A stretch of DNA of 64,000 nucleotides, from NCBI GenBank assembly GCA_963556695.1, contig CAUWAG010000004.1, positions 4,216,001-4,280,000 of the forward strand, written 5' to 3'. The position numbers and the translations under genes were made by a program. Each line of letters opens with the position of its first letter. Within the stretch, counting starts at the first letter, position 1. The notes below the pieces were generated by a model, which did no database searches, was not told the origin of the DNA, and saw only the letters and a program-made list of their open reading frames with translations. Shown here one piece after another: positions 32,613 to 44,548 of the stretch. The stretch is from Anthostomella pinea (lineage: Eukaryota > Ascomycota > Sordariomycetes > Xylariales > Xylariaceae).

Positions 32613-33257
32613 GGCAGCGGTGCTATCTCGGCAACGGCAGACAGAGCCAACAGACAGTGGTGGCAGAGCTAGAAGTCCGGAAGAAAGAGTGGTTAACGGA
32701 GAACTGCGGCATCATCACATCATGGTGTAGCCTCTCTTCATAATCGGCATGATATGAGATTCGAAGCTCGAGTTTTCCTGTGGAGCCAATGGCGCAATTG
32801 TGTTGCTCTATTGTGAAGCGGACTAGCCGGTTGGCCATGACCAACCGTATCCACTGTCTGTCTGTCTGGTCAAAGATTTCGACCACGTCGCCCAGCAGTC
32901 TTGCAGTAGGAAGGCACAATTAAGATGGACACCAGTCAAAATGCCAAGGGTGGCACATGGGGGTGGAGAAATCATACAATGTCGACACGGCGTGCAATAG
33001 GGGTAAAGGGCAGCAATGGCAACTCAAAGAACACACATGAGCATCAAACGAGTGAGTATATTTATCCAGCGAAGTACGTGTCCCTTGCCACACCATGTTT
33101 TCATATCCTTGAACGCCTGTCGAGGCCATGTCCAGCATGCCCTCCATCTAATCCTTTTCCGTTTTCACCACCGATCGTGGAGGCTCTTTCGTGAGTATGC
33201 CTTGAAGCATGATTGGTATAGCCATCCAAAACCCCCAAATAACCCCTGAGTGTCTCC
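32613..33257. other. Intergenic region
   Basis: Promoter of the UNC93-like gene on one side and 3' flank of the secreted-protein gene on the other. No gene recognised. Confidence 0.45.
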
Positions 33258-33626
33258 TTACGATATCGTCCATGTAACCTTGACTCGTCCCTCGGACAAG
33301 TCGGCCAGCGACTCGAAGACGGTGGACGAGACGTCGATGGAGCCCGCGGCGCAGCCCATGCACTTGTCTGCGACCAGGGCCGAGGCCGTCTTGCCATCCT
33401 TGTTGATCTGGATGGTCTTGCCGCAGTTTCCGTCGTAGTCGGCGACCGAGAGGGCGACGACATGCTCGCTATCCGAGTTGGTCTCGCCGCAGGCTCCGAG
33501 CCCGGGCTGGTAGTAGGTGAGGTCTCCCGAGTGGCTCGAAGCCGAGGTGGACTGAGGAGTAGGCGCAGCGAGGGTGTATCCGATGGTGCAGGATAGGGCA
33601 ACGAAGATCTGAGCGAGGGAGAACAT
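33258..33626 (-). CDS. Small secreted RlpA-like double-psi beta-barrel protein
   Basis: A 122-residue single-exon protein with a signal peptide (MFSLAQIFVALSCTIGYTLA, cleavage near A/APTP), a short Ser/Thr linker, and a barwin/expansin-like double-psi beta-barrel: GDLTYYQPGLGACGETN, VVALSVADYDG, NCGKTIQIN, VADKCMGCAAGSIDVS and VFESLADLSEGRVKVTW. Cysteines in ACGE, GNCGK and DKCMGC fit the family. Such proteins are common in fungal secretomes, some induced during plant contact; most have no known enzyme activity. The longer open frame to 33842 is leader sequence, since the signal peptide fixes the start at 33626. Confidence 0.9.
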   Translation of the reverse strand: MFSLAQIFVALSCTIGYTLAAPTPQSTSASSHSGDLTYYQPGLGACGETNSDSEHVVALSVADYDGNCGKTIQINKDGKTASALVADKCMGCAAGSIDVSSTVFESLADLSEGRVKVTWTIS

Positions 33627-35095
33627 CTTGAATGTTGACGTTGTTGGCTGTGGACTTGTTGTAACGAATGAGTTCACTCTTCGGAACTGCGTATGACTTG
33701 ATCGTAACGAGTGTCTGGCTACTGAACGTGCAAGTGATCGAAGTGTATGCAAAGAATGTGGTCGTCGCGTAGACGGACTGTCTGCGATGGTTGCAGTTGA
33801 GCGATTGTAGTTGTTCGGAAGAGTGTGAACTTGGAGTATCAATCCGACTGTCCTGGGAGGTTCGAAGCTGGGTATTTATCCCAATTCTGCCCGCGTATTT
33901 CCAGCGCACAGGAGTCGAATGGGGTTCTCGATGCCCGACGGCGTCTGCTAGGTTGGAGTGAGTAACCTTGACTGAGTCGTTCCATCTCCACGACGTCTGA
34001 TTATGCCTCACACACTGCCGACCTCAGTCCGGCCTCAGTCGGTAAAGCCTGCCTCCCCACACCAGCGACCATGACCGTCTTCAACGAGCGACGTGGCGTG
34101 TTGGGGACCGGTTTGATAGGAGCGTTGCCTTGTTCAAGTTGTCGGTCATCGGGAGTCGACTTTGAGAGTCATGTAGTGAGTGGGATGTGGCCATACCGTA
34201 GTGCGAGTCAGGTAGGCTAGAGGTGAACGGCTCAAGTAACTGAGTAATGTATCCATCCCATAGGCATACGAAAACTCGCACCTTGCCGGACCATGTGATT
34301 TTCCACCTGCAAAAGCAGTTCCGGGCTTCAAGGCGACTCATTCCTCCGGGGCTTGTGTTTCATCTTTTTGGTTCGTCACCACACGTGGCAGGTTTCCGGG
34401 TCTAGACAATTCGGATATGTCAGACGTTGTCGTCAGCTGGCTTACTTTCTTTGAAGCACTATATCGCTTATTTCCGGTCGGAAGGTAGCGATGCATGACT
34501 TCGCAGTGTATGTACCAGGAAATGAACCACACAGCCCCAGTATGCGATGGCGGTTGATCAAACTGAGGCGACAGACTCATCGGCAGAGCTCCTCCCCTTC
34601 AGTGAGTGGCAGGCCGGCACCTGTACATGAACATCGAAGTGGATCCCACCAGCTGACTGACAGAAACTGGGCAAGGGACTATATGCTGGAATGTTAGTTC
34701 ATCTCATGCTGGTGCCCGGAAGGTTGGATGCAGGCCCGGGACGGGGCAACGACTCGCCATGAAATGAGCAGCGACTCGAGAGGACTGCAGGGCGTAGAGT
34801 CAATTGGCATGGTTATCCCGTCCGCATATTACCCCGGGTAGGACAGAGTTGATCACGGAGAGAATGGAACAAAGCAGATACAGGAAGGCGTATGCAACAC
34901 AAGATCCAATTGCAATGTTGATGCTGTCGTGAGTGCCATAGAACACCTAATAGTCCCACCTGAACGCCCTTGCCGATGAATGGTCCCTCGGGGGCAAATC
35001 TATTGGTGAGTTTCCCACGGTCTACCGACTCTTCCTTGGTACCATTCTACCCATTGCGCCTGTTTTAAGTCCCTCATCTCGATAGTCATAGTCGC
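33627..35095. other. Intergenic region
   Basis: The first ~250 bp should be the promoter and leader of the secreted protein. The rest shows no gene I recognise. Confidence 0.45.
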
Positions 35096-38000
35096 TTATA
35101 GTCGGTCCCTTTCCAGGGGCCGTCTGGCTGGGCTGCTGTGCCCTAATGGTGCTGCGGCTCCGAGCAGATTGACGTCCGAGAACTCGTCAATTTCACCACG
35201 CGTCTGGGCACGACCGGTCGACGTTTCCGACGACGTGCGACGGAGCGGACTGGGCCGGAAGTAGCCCGCTGGATACGTGGCGCCCTCATATTCCGGAGTG
35301 GCGGTGCCGTCCGCGTCGTACGGGCGGCCATTGAACGAAGCAGGCGAGCCGACGCGCGAGGGTCGTATGGTACTGGGCGTGCCAGGGCGTGACTGGTCCG
35401 ACGGTCTACCATATAACTCGCCATCGCCGCCGAACTGCTCGCGGAATTCGGCATGGTCGCGGAAGTGTTCGAAGTTCATATCCGCCACGTTGACGATTTC
35501 GAAGGGTGCTGGGGTGGCATTGGTGTTAGGTTGACCTGGGTTCTGTGCGGACATTCTCTGCATCCTATACGTGTCGCTGTAGCCGCTGGCTCCGTCCAAG
35601 CCGGTGTCCACATGGCCGTGGCAAACGTCCTTGAGAAGATGCTGCGACCTGGCATGGACCATGGGGACCATCAACTTCTTGTACAAGGCTGGGTGCCCAA
35701 AGCGGACGCCGACACGGTCGCGCTTTGCGCTCTTTGGTAGCATATCCTCCCTGCCCTTTGTGCTCCTCGTGCTGTAAAAGTGCTGGTCGTCGTCAAATGT
35801 GCGCCGGCAATACCATTTGAACCCAGCCAACAATACCAGCAGCGGTATCATGACGAATATCTGTGCAAGTGACTCCTTCCTGGCCACAATGAAGAGCGTT
35901 GTGACGACGTTGGCGAGCAATGTAGCGAACAGTATCCTATTGAACAACAACCGCCAGAACGAGCCGCCAGACTCGTGCTTTGTGATAAAGACGTAGCTAT
36001 TATTGGTGGTCAGTAACGTTAGCCGGGGCTAACATGTGAGAGGGGGGCTTCCTAAGTCACTCACAGCAGTAGATACTTCTTCAGATAGCTGTCCACAGTG
36101 AAATACAGGGCAGTAACGGGCAGCACGAGAGGCTGGAATGGCGCAAAGATCAGAGCAATGGTACTGTAGTACAGGAAATTGTTATAATAGGCGGCGTAGT
36201 CGAACGGCGGAGGTGCAGTGAGTTCGATGAGCTCGCGGGGGGTCGGGTTGAGCAGCTTGCGCGTCACGTACCCCTGGGCCAACTTGACAAGCTGGGATAT
36301 GTCCAGCGCGGCGCCGAAATTCCGCTGAAGAAGGTAGTTGAGCCAGAACGGCGAGACGTCGCAGAAGGCTGTCATGAGGTTGCCGAAGGGATCAGTCCCC
36401 ACTATGGCGGACCACAGATCCGTCTTCTGCTGGGCGTTCGCGACGGCCGTGCCGTACTTCCAGGCCGTTGAAAACAGCGAGAAGACGATCAGGTTGTTGA
36501 AGATGAAGAAGGCGTAAAGCTTGTGCGTGACATGTCGCTCGCGAGCGGTTCTCGAATGGTCTCCGGCGTAGATGGAAAGGCGTCGGAAGATGACGGGCAA
36601 CAATAGATAGAACAAGGTGGTGACCAGAGGTGCTAAAATACCCTGGATGGCACCCCACGTCCTGGGGTCTCGCTCAAGCTCTGTTTGGAAGGCCGGCCAC
36701 AGGGATCCGAGATTACTCAGGTTGGCGAGGAACACGGCGATGAGGCCGTTAGGAACGGTCCATACAATGGTGAGAAGGGTGACCCAAAGATTGTTCATAA
36801 AGGTCCTCCACCGGCGGCTCTTGCGGTCGAGAGGGAGGTTTTCCCAGATCAGGTCACTGGGCTTCGGGGCAAGCTTGATGGTGGTGCCTTGAGGGTGCTT
36901 CTTCTTTGCCGTGTACGCCACTTCGTGAGCCTGCTCAATGCTTTGGTAGCTGGCGAAGCCGTAGGGTAGTGCATTTTTGTTGTCGACAGACTTCCTTTGC
37001 TGACCGATATCCTTCTTGAGTCGCTCAATCCTGGATGTCAGATAGTCGATGGCGTCGACCTTGGTCCCCGGCTTGTAGGCCGGGTCTCCCTTTTGGGACT
37101 TGCATTTTGGCCGCTTCGCTGGTAGTTTGTCTGGATTCTTCAGATACTTGGCTAGTATCCCTTCCAGATCACGAACGGCTTCTTCGTGCTCCTCCAGCAA
37201 CTCTGGGAGACCTTTAACGTTGCGGGCAATGATGCCAGACGGGTCTCTAACGGCATCTACCTCGTCTACGATGCGAGATACACCATCATCGGTGCGATAA
37301 GCCTTTGGAATGTCGGTGATCTGCGTCACGTGTTAGCACCCTTACCGAGCACTTGAAGCTCTACGCTGGGAGGACAGGGGCACAGGGCCGCAGGCCACAG
37401 GGGCTTGCTCGATGTTCTTCAATAACTAGGACAAGAAGGCCACCCACCATGAGCGTTCGCGAATGCAGGCTTTCCTGATACTCGGGACTGTTAAAGTAGT
37501 CCCGACGCAAACGCGTAACTGCGCGGTAGTTTGACCACAGAAAGAAGCATATGACGCCGTCAAAAGCGTACGAGACGACGACATGGGCCCAGCAGGCGGC
37601 GCCCCATACGCCCAGCGGGGTCAGAGTCATGAAGAAATTGGTATCGTCGAAGGCTTTGTTGCTCTTGTTCTCGATAATGTTGAGAGGGATGTAGACGCCA
37701 CAGCCCACGATGGACAGGAGGAGCAGGATGTTTCGACACATCTTGGTGAAGCGCATGAAGAGCGCGGCGTCGAGCCCGACCTTGTCGACGAGAACCTGCT
37801 CGCGGGTTTTGATGACAGGCTGGATCCACCCGAAGACGCCATTCTTCATGGGCGGCGGCTTGTGCTTCTCGTCGGCATGCTTCACGCGTGGAGCATAGAC
37901 GGTCCCATTGTAGGGCCTTAGCAGGCAGAACAACAGGCCACACAGCACGGCGGCGCCCAGAGAGTAGCCCAGAGACGACCAGAAGGCCTTTTCGCTCAAC

Positions 38001-38166
38001 TGTTGCGGCAGGGTTAGCAGCTGCTGCAAGTACGGCGACAGGTCAGGTGACATACCTCGGTGTTGAAAGGATTTTGGATGAGGTTGAGGAACTGGTCAGC
38101 GCCATCATTGCGTGGCGACAGCACCATCCGAGGAGACTCTAGTAGTTCGGCCTGCGACGGCGCCAT
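35096..38166 (-). CDS. OSCA/CSC1/TMEM63-family (RSN1-like) cation channel
   Basis: Putative osmo- or mechanosensitive, calcium-permeable channel. Four exons (38166-38056, 37999-37448, 37320-36065 and 35996-35096) give 939 residues. The N-terminus MAPSQAELLESPRMVL leads to TM0 (LGAAVLCGLLFCLLRPYN), then two more TMs and a cytosolic domain (ITDIPKAYRTDDGVSRI, ALPYGFASYQSIEQAHEVAYTAK). A 7TM region follows: WENLPLDRKSRRWRTFMNN, VPNGLIAVFLANLSNL, GILAPLVTTLFYLLLPVIF and FIFNNLIVFSLFSTAW. The C-terminal ~220 residues are soluble, Ser/Pro-rich and probably regulatory. Intron removal restores NPFNTE/LSEKAF, SRTLM/ITDIP and KKYLLL/YVFITK. Length and order fit fungal CSC1 homologues. The start is placed at 38166 rather than 38214 because MAPSQAELL matches homologues. 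Confidence 0.92.
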
Positions 38167-39867
38167 GGCAGACAAAGGAAATAGCGCGCGATCTCGAGTG
38201 TGATGCGGTGACACTTGACCTGGAGAGGCTCGACGATGGTGGTGATCCCATAGAAAGAACCGAGTGTCAAAAAGCTTCGATCAAGGCTTGGAACAGCACC
38301 GACGTGCGTGCGGACGCCGTAGGGTGGAATCAGGATGGACAATGAGCGACAGACAGGAAGACAGACAAAGACGGCGAACAACTACGGCAGAGCTCAAAGG
38401 ATGAGGATGCTAACCTGGATGATTGTCTCGGACTGTGTACAGTGTGCCAAGCAGAAAGTTCGGAACCTCTGAAGGGTTTAAGGTGACGACAGAGCTACCA
38501 CTGACCACTGACCACTGACCACTGAGTCCTGACCAGAGCACCTGCCACCTGCCACCTGGGAGGCCACATTGAGAATGATCCATGATTGCACATGAAAATG
38601 TGAAATGTAAGGGGACAGACTAGCAGGCCGTCACGCCGTGACGCCACCGCCGACCATACGGCCATGGTGGGTTCAATGTTTGGTGTTATTTTAGCTGATA
38701 CGAGGTCGACTCCATCCGCCATGGACTATTCTAGGATCGTTGGATGATGGATCGTTGAATGATGGATCGTTGGATCGTTGGATCGGGCTAGAATCGGAGA
38801 CCTGATTGCGCGTTTCACCTCGCCGCGGATGCAGCGGCGCTTCTTCCTCTAGGCTGTCGTCCATTGTTGTTCTCTGCCAGAGTCTAGACTCCCAGAATCC
38901 AGAATCCCAGGCGGCAACCCTAAGCCAGGGCTGCAGATCCAGGGACCAGTTGCACAGCCTGGGGGACCACGTATCCCGTATCCACTGAATGAATCCTGGC
39001 TGGCCGCTGGCGGTTCTCTTTCCATGTCACATGTGTGATGATTGATGTGGGCCGCTACCATGGCAGCATGGGTCGCATGAACACACGGGCCAGCGTGGCT
39101 GGTGAGAGCAGGTGAGACACGACAAATATTTCAACAGAATCAATCACCTTCTATCCTTGACTTTGATATAAGTGACACTCATCAGAGGGCATTTCATTCA
39201 ATACCCGCTGGAGAGACGATGTCTACAGCTGCACCTTCGTGATGCCTCTCTTCCTCTATCGCAGCATGATCCACACCTTGCATCGTCTAGCAAGCAGCGA
39301 CGGTCCCGAGCCTGTGGCCACAATGTCTACTAGATCGCACTAACTTCAACGCTACGCATGTGAATACCTGCGAGGCAGCGAGGCAACGAGGTTAGGACAC
39401 CTGCGCAAAGCACGCCTGCCCAACGGTCAGGAGCTCAAAGCAGAACATCTCACGACATGTCTCGCGCCCTTAACTACAAGCCTACGACCTCCACCGTAAT
39501 GTAAGTCATCGGCAGTGGCCATGATCTCACCTTGAGCCGGGAAGAGGCTGCTTCCTCGACGGCACTCATTACTCGTGTCGTGCCGAGCAGGGCGTCGATC
39601 TGGTTCCATCCGTCGACCGCACGGCCTCCTGATCAGAATTCTGTGACCGTGGCAGAAGTCGGGACAAGAGCGGGAACAGAAGTGCCGGCGCCAGCCCGGC
39701 CGTCGAGCTGGGCTTCCCGCACGCAAACGAGAATGCAGTAGTTGGCGTGTCAGCCCGCCGCTAGCAGTGAGTGATAACGGTATTTGCATCGATGGCCCCA
39801 TCGTTCCTTCGTCGTCCCAGGTCCGTCGTGCCGACTGGAAATCTCCCTCTGGTTGCTCAAGCGCCAG
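38167..39867. other. Intergenic region with short tandem repeats
   Basis: No gene recognised. Repeats: a CCACTGA array at about 38497-38524, and overlapping GGATCGTTGGAT/GATGGATCGTT units at about 38730-38786. The 39.4-39.8 kb stretch has GC-rich open frames without family features and may be the decayed 5' part of the following P450 relic. Confidence 0.45.
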
Positions 39868-40471
39868 GCTCCTGGCAATGTCGCAACGGGCCTGGCCGCA
39901 TGGACCGCCACGTACGGACCCATGGTCCGCGTCTCACCTACATATGTCGTTGTCAGTGATCCGGACGAGCTGCGGCGCACCCAGCGGGTTCGCTCGCCGA
40001 GGTTTCGGGCTAGGTGCCGTGGCACAGGAGTAGGTAGTAGGTTGTACCGAGGTTTTCGGATCGACCCGTCCAAGGACAACATGCTGACGCTGCGGGATAA
40101 CCAGGAGCATGACGACCCGCGCGCGAAGCTGTTCAATGTTTACATAGACAACGACTTTGGTCGCCTGGACCCGCTCGTCGATGCGAGTTGCGCAATGTCC
40201 TGCGCTTGGTGAGGAACAAACACGTCTCGGGGTCACGGCGAGTACAGGGAGATGGATCTGGCCGAGAGGACGCAGTTCCTGTCCACTGGATCTCATATCC
40301 ACCATGGCGTTTAGCGAGATAATCGACTTCCCGGACATGGACAAAGACAACTTCGGGTATATCGCCGTCACCCGCGCCTCGCTGCCGCTCACGTTCCCCG
40401 ACCCTGTCAATACGTTCCACCACCCCGTATCTACGAGTATCAGACGATCTGCCCACCAGCGATTACCTTGA
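39868..40471 (+). pseudogene. Cytochrome P450 relic (N-terminal part, frameshifted)
   Basis: Translation in one frame gives TYGPMVRVSPTYVVVSDPDE, then YRGFRIDPSKDNMLTLRD, the substrate-proximal region of fungal P450s of the pisatin-demethylase-like type. The reading then moves to other frames: ELRNVLRLVRNKHVSGSRR, EMDLAERTQFLSTG, then ISTMAFSEIIDFPDMDKDN and FGYIAVTRASLPLTF. At least three frameshifts are needed between about 40180 and 40300. The I-helix, ExxR and heme-binding Cys regions are not found before the next gene, so two thirds of the protein is missing. A dead gene fragment. Confidence 0.7.
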
Positions 40472-41154
40472 TCGAGGAAACGTATCAAGATGTCAATGCT
40501 GCTTAGATGAAAGACACGAAAGCCGCCGCGCCCTCTCAATCTCATGGAACAATGGTTTCTACCAGTGATTGAATACCCCACCCATCTTCTTTGTCGCTCT
40601 TGGATGATTGATGCATAGCCGTCGATCTTGGTTGTTTTATTTCCATCTTTTGCCTGCGCATGACGATCAATCGCCCGTATATTACCTGACACTTTCACTC
40701 CCCCAGCCCACGATCAACTGACCACTCAAGACACACAAGACTATTACAGAAGATTGAAGTGAGATGAAGTATAAATGGACGAAACTTTGCGCGAGAAGTT
40801 GCGGCTGGCATATCTTGATGGACAAGACCCAAACACACTGCCTGGCATGCGAGAGAGAGCTTGAAGGAGCCCAAGACGCTATTCTCGATGAAATCGTTGT
40901 AGCATCTACCCTGTTACCATTAGAGAAAGCTTAGGAAATATACTGCTGTGGTTGTGGCGAGATGGTTTTGACATTACCAAGGTCGACGGCTGCCGCGAGT
41001 CTCCTCAGTGTCATCGAAGGCGAGCCCCATAGCAGAGCAATGCATGATTCATATTAGTTTACCTCTGCTATTTCTAAACCTCCAATCAATTCATTGACGA
41101 GAACACTACTCGCCGACCGCGTCGGAGCCTGGATACCATGTCGTGGACTCTACA
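40472..41154. other. Intergenic region
   Basis: I looked for the missing P450 heme-binding region here and did not find it. No other gene. Confidence 0.4.
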
Positions 41155-42643
41155 TCATTGATCGAAGTCGCCAGCGAATAAAATATTCTTAGGCCCGCCA
41201 TTCATCGTCTCCCAGACAGTCCGAGGATCCAACTCGTAATCTCTCTCCGTCAACGAGGTGCCGTTGGTCGCCGCCAGTTCTCCCGTGATCTCTTCTCGGG
41301 CCAGTTGTACTACTTTATGTCAGTACATGCAATCCTTTTTTGTGCGCGGTATGGGCTGTGAATCAGGGGGCAACTCACCGTGGAGGTAGACAGCAGTTCG
41401 TTTGCCAGTGTAAAGCGCGTGAGAACTGTAACAATTCGTGTCAGTCCCTGCCTCTCGAAGAGGAAACTTAAGAGTTTCAGGGAAACACCCATGAAACAAA
41501 AAGGGGCAACCTTCGCTCCGAAGGTTTTGAAGAGGTGTGAAACATTTCGAAACCTTGCTTACACGTTGGTGACATTATCCGCGTTAGCATCGCCGACGGC
41601 GTAGACGCCGGGGATGTTGGTGACGAGTCCCTTGCTGCCATCAGCCGCCAGGCGACCACCGTACAGTTGCACGCCCATCGCCTCGCCAACGTCCGATTTC
41701 TGCTCATCGGGCCAGCTGACGAAGAAGGCGGCGCGCTCAACCGGGTCGCCCTCGGTAAAGTCGAGGCGGAATAGGTCGTACTCGGGCGCCGTCGGCAGGC
41801 TCGGATCGGAGGGGCTCGCGGCACCATTGGCGAGGCGCGTGAGGGCGCTGATGGTCCGGTTGTCGACGGTCACGTTGTGCAGCGCCAGGTACTTCTCCCA
41901 CTGCGGGAAGCTCTCCTCGGTCGCGGCGCGCGCCTCGGCTGTGTCGGTGCCGTTCACGAAGGCGATGACGTCCGAGTTCAGCGTCGTGACCTCGCGAACG
42001 AGATCTGGCGCATCCCCGAGGTCGGAGAACAGCCCCAATGCTTGGTCGGCGTGCTCGTTCCCGTCGCACCATGGACACCAGTAGATCCCCTTACCCCAGT
42101 TCTCTTCTATGCCTGGCGTTCCCGGCAGGATGTCCCGCAGGCCGGTCGCCAGCACGATCTTGCGGGCGCATACCGTGGACTCTTCACCAGACGGATGGGT
42201 AGCCAGCACGGTGAAGGTATTGTCTTGTTCGACGTCGACCTTGGTCACCGTCCCGTTGATGGCAGACACTGTCTCGTAGTGCGACAACTGCTCGCGGGCG
42301 GCCCAACGATAGTACGCCGGTGTGACTCCTTTCTTCCGTCAGTGTAAGTTTCACATGATGCCTCCGATACTGTCTGACCGTCGTAGCCCAGCACGTCGTG
42401 CATGTGCCGTGTGGGGTTGTTTCTGTATTCGCCCGAGTCGATAAGGAGTACGTTTCGACGAACACGAGCAAGCCCACTGAGAGCGCTAAGGCCAGCCGGA
42501 CCGCCGCCCACGATGACGGCATCGTAGATGGTCGAACTCTGCGATAGCTGCGGTTCGAGTGGCGCTGCCTGGTCACTGGGGAGGGCCGCCGTGCCGGCCA
42601 GGAGTAGAAGCGGTAAAGCTACAGCAGCTTTGAGGAAGCCCAT
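41155..42643 (-). CDS. Secreted thioredoxin-reductase-fold FAD disulfide oxidoreductase (GliT-like)
   Basis: 411 residues from four exons: 42643-42379, 42328-41563, 41425-41379 and 41312-41155. An N-terminal signal peptide ([20 protein letters not shown]) precedes the FAD-binding [19 protein letters not shown]. The redox motif WCPWCDG (CxxC) and the second FAD contact [11 protein letters not shown] are present. The region after the CxxC lacks the GGGxSA motif expected for NADPH binding, as in fungal dithiol oxidases (GliT/HlmI type) that pass electrons to oxygen. With secretion, this suggests an extracellular or lumenal disulfide-forming flavoenzyme. Junctions restore [30 protein letters not shown] and HVVQLAREE. 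No biosynthetic cluster genes lie next to it apart from the P450 relic. Fold high confidence, role inferred. Confidence 0.87.
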
Positions 42644-43747
42644 GATGACAATCGACGGTTGGTCCACGGAGTAATACTTGCGTGGTTGGACCTAGGCATA
42701 ACCTGCCCAGCAAGCAAGGCGACGGCCTCTGGTCTTATAGTTAGTTAGATGACAGCCGAATATGTCAGGCTCTACGGTACTTGTCTTGGTCCATCGCCAC
42801 CGGCCAAATAACCGGCCACGGAGACACCAACTTCAAGACACAATTACTTGGCAAAGCACGGCATGCTCCATCCGCCTCCGTCAGCTTCCGGGCCGGGTCT
42901 CGGTGTTGCGAGACGGATCGTGTTTTCGGTGTCGAAATCAACATTCGACCCCTTTGCTGTGGAATCCTACCTTGCCTCCCATAATAAGCATAGCCAGTCA
43001 CCCCAGCCTGTCCAGGGCGATGAGCTTGGTGGTCTTCTTGGGGATGAAGATCAAGGTTGTAGCTCTCACCGCCTCCACCGGCGGATTGTCACCCTGCGTA
43101 TCTGGTTGGCCTGCAGGGCTGGTCAACGGACTTACCCCATCCGGACCCCTGCTGCGTGATTACCGAAGCCCTCGGTTTGGAAGGCCAGCAGACTACCTCC
43201 TTGCCTCGGGATCTGAGACACACACAAAGAGCATGAGGCGTTTATAGCATGTCTCTCGTGACTCGCTGCGGTATTGTGTGGCACCGCGCCGAGCGGGACT
43301 CCAGCACGAGATGCTATTCTGGGATGAGCCAGTCTGCCACCCCGAGCCAGGTGTCTCGAGACGATAGGAGGCCCGGATCTCTGCCGTCTGACGTGCGCAG
43401 AGGGGCTATTTGCATCACGTCTAGTTCTTTTTTGGGCAGCTAGAGACTGCAGTGGGAACTCCCCCCTTTACCCCGTCTCACAAGTTACAACATATTCGCA
43501 CGGGGCGATGAGATCGAGGCCAACCAATTGAACATGGGTGGCTCTCTGCATGGCTTGAGCGCATCTAACCGAGGAACCTAGCACTGGCACATGTTCACAG
43601 CTTGCCGTTTCATACAGACACCACATCTTGCCGTGTCGGCTTACACGCGGTAGTGTCCGCAATCACCGCAGTCGTATTCGAGCTCGTGTGTAATGTTCGG
43701 TCCAGCGTCCTTCACGGCGACAACAAGCCAAGGCTGGCAGGGCCGGG
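42644..43747. other. Intergenic region
   Basis: Upstream of the flavoenzyme. No gene recognised; open frames on both strands are short and overlapping. Confidence 0.4.
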
Positions 43748-44548
43748 TCAGCAAACTGGAAGAGACGTGGCCTGTGATGGGGCATGCTCACGGTCGTGAT
43801 CTTCGCACATCTTGATCAATAGGATATCCCACTTTCGAGCCGAGATCTGGTCAATCTGGTAGAAACCGCCGGTATTTGGAGTGCACTCGCGCACGATCAT
43901 GGCGTCCCACGGGTGGAGGGAGCAGGTCTCCTTGGACCTTTGAAGATGCGCGGCTTCGTGGGTCGGGAGGACAGGAAGCCCCAGTCGCAACCGAGTTTGG
44001 CATCGGGATGAACTGAGATGTTGACGTTGAGTCGAGAACGATTAGCGAGTGTCAAGACAACACATGTCAGCCTCCATGAGGTTATGACTACCTGCACTTA
44101 CTGGTCATGGAGCGCCAGTCAACGTGTGCATTCGAGCCGCGAGGAAAGCCGACGAGGGTACCGCCTGCTTGCGCGACCATCTACTTGCATTACTGATCGG
44201 TTTCGACGATCCAGTCGGTCTGATGGCATTTAGCGGGCGTGTGAACATTCAGTACATTGGGCATTGTACGTACAGTACCGAAATTCTCTCCCTCATGCTG
44301 CTTCAAGTGGTACTGTGCACGCCATGTTAGAAGGGCTGACTCTGCGGCAAAGTGGATGAAACCAGGGCAGTACCAACCATCTTGCGCAGGTAGGAACTCT
44401 TTCCGTAATCGACCGAAGGAACGGGCACGGCGTCAAGGAGAGCACGGTCTCGGGCGTCGATGGCGACATGGCGGAACCAGCCTTGGGGCCAGACTCGCAT
44501 GAGACGTAGGGCAAGCGCGGGCTTGGGGGCGTCGAGGGAGAAGTTCAT
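43748..44548 (-). CDS. Putative multi-exon gene of unknown function
   Basis: Exon 1 (44548-44378) codes MNFSLDAPKPALALRLMRVW... ending SSYLRKM. A convincing intron follows (44377-44313; GTTGGT donor, TTCTAACAT branch, GCACAG acceptor), then YHLKQHEGENFG. Downstream exons are less certain. A stretch on the same strand near 44040-43790 reads HPWDAMIVRECTPNTGGFYQ, then KWDILLIKMCEDHDREHA, which looks coding and ends at a stop at 43748. I could not join all exons in frame and do not recognise the family. It could be a real small gene or a decaying one. Exon 1 and intron 1 are the best supported parts. Confidence 0.4.

Noticed and set aside
39427..41154. A complete P450 gene
   Set aside because: At least three frameshifts are needed and the heme-binding and ExxR regions are absent, so it is listed as a relic only.
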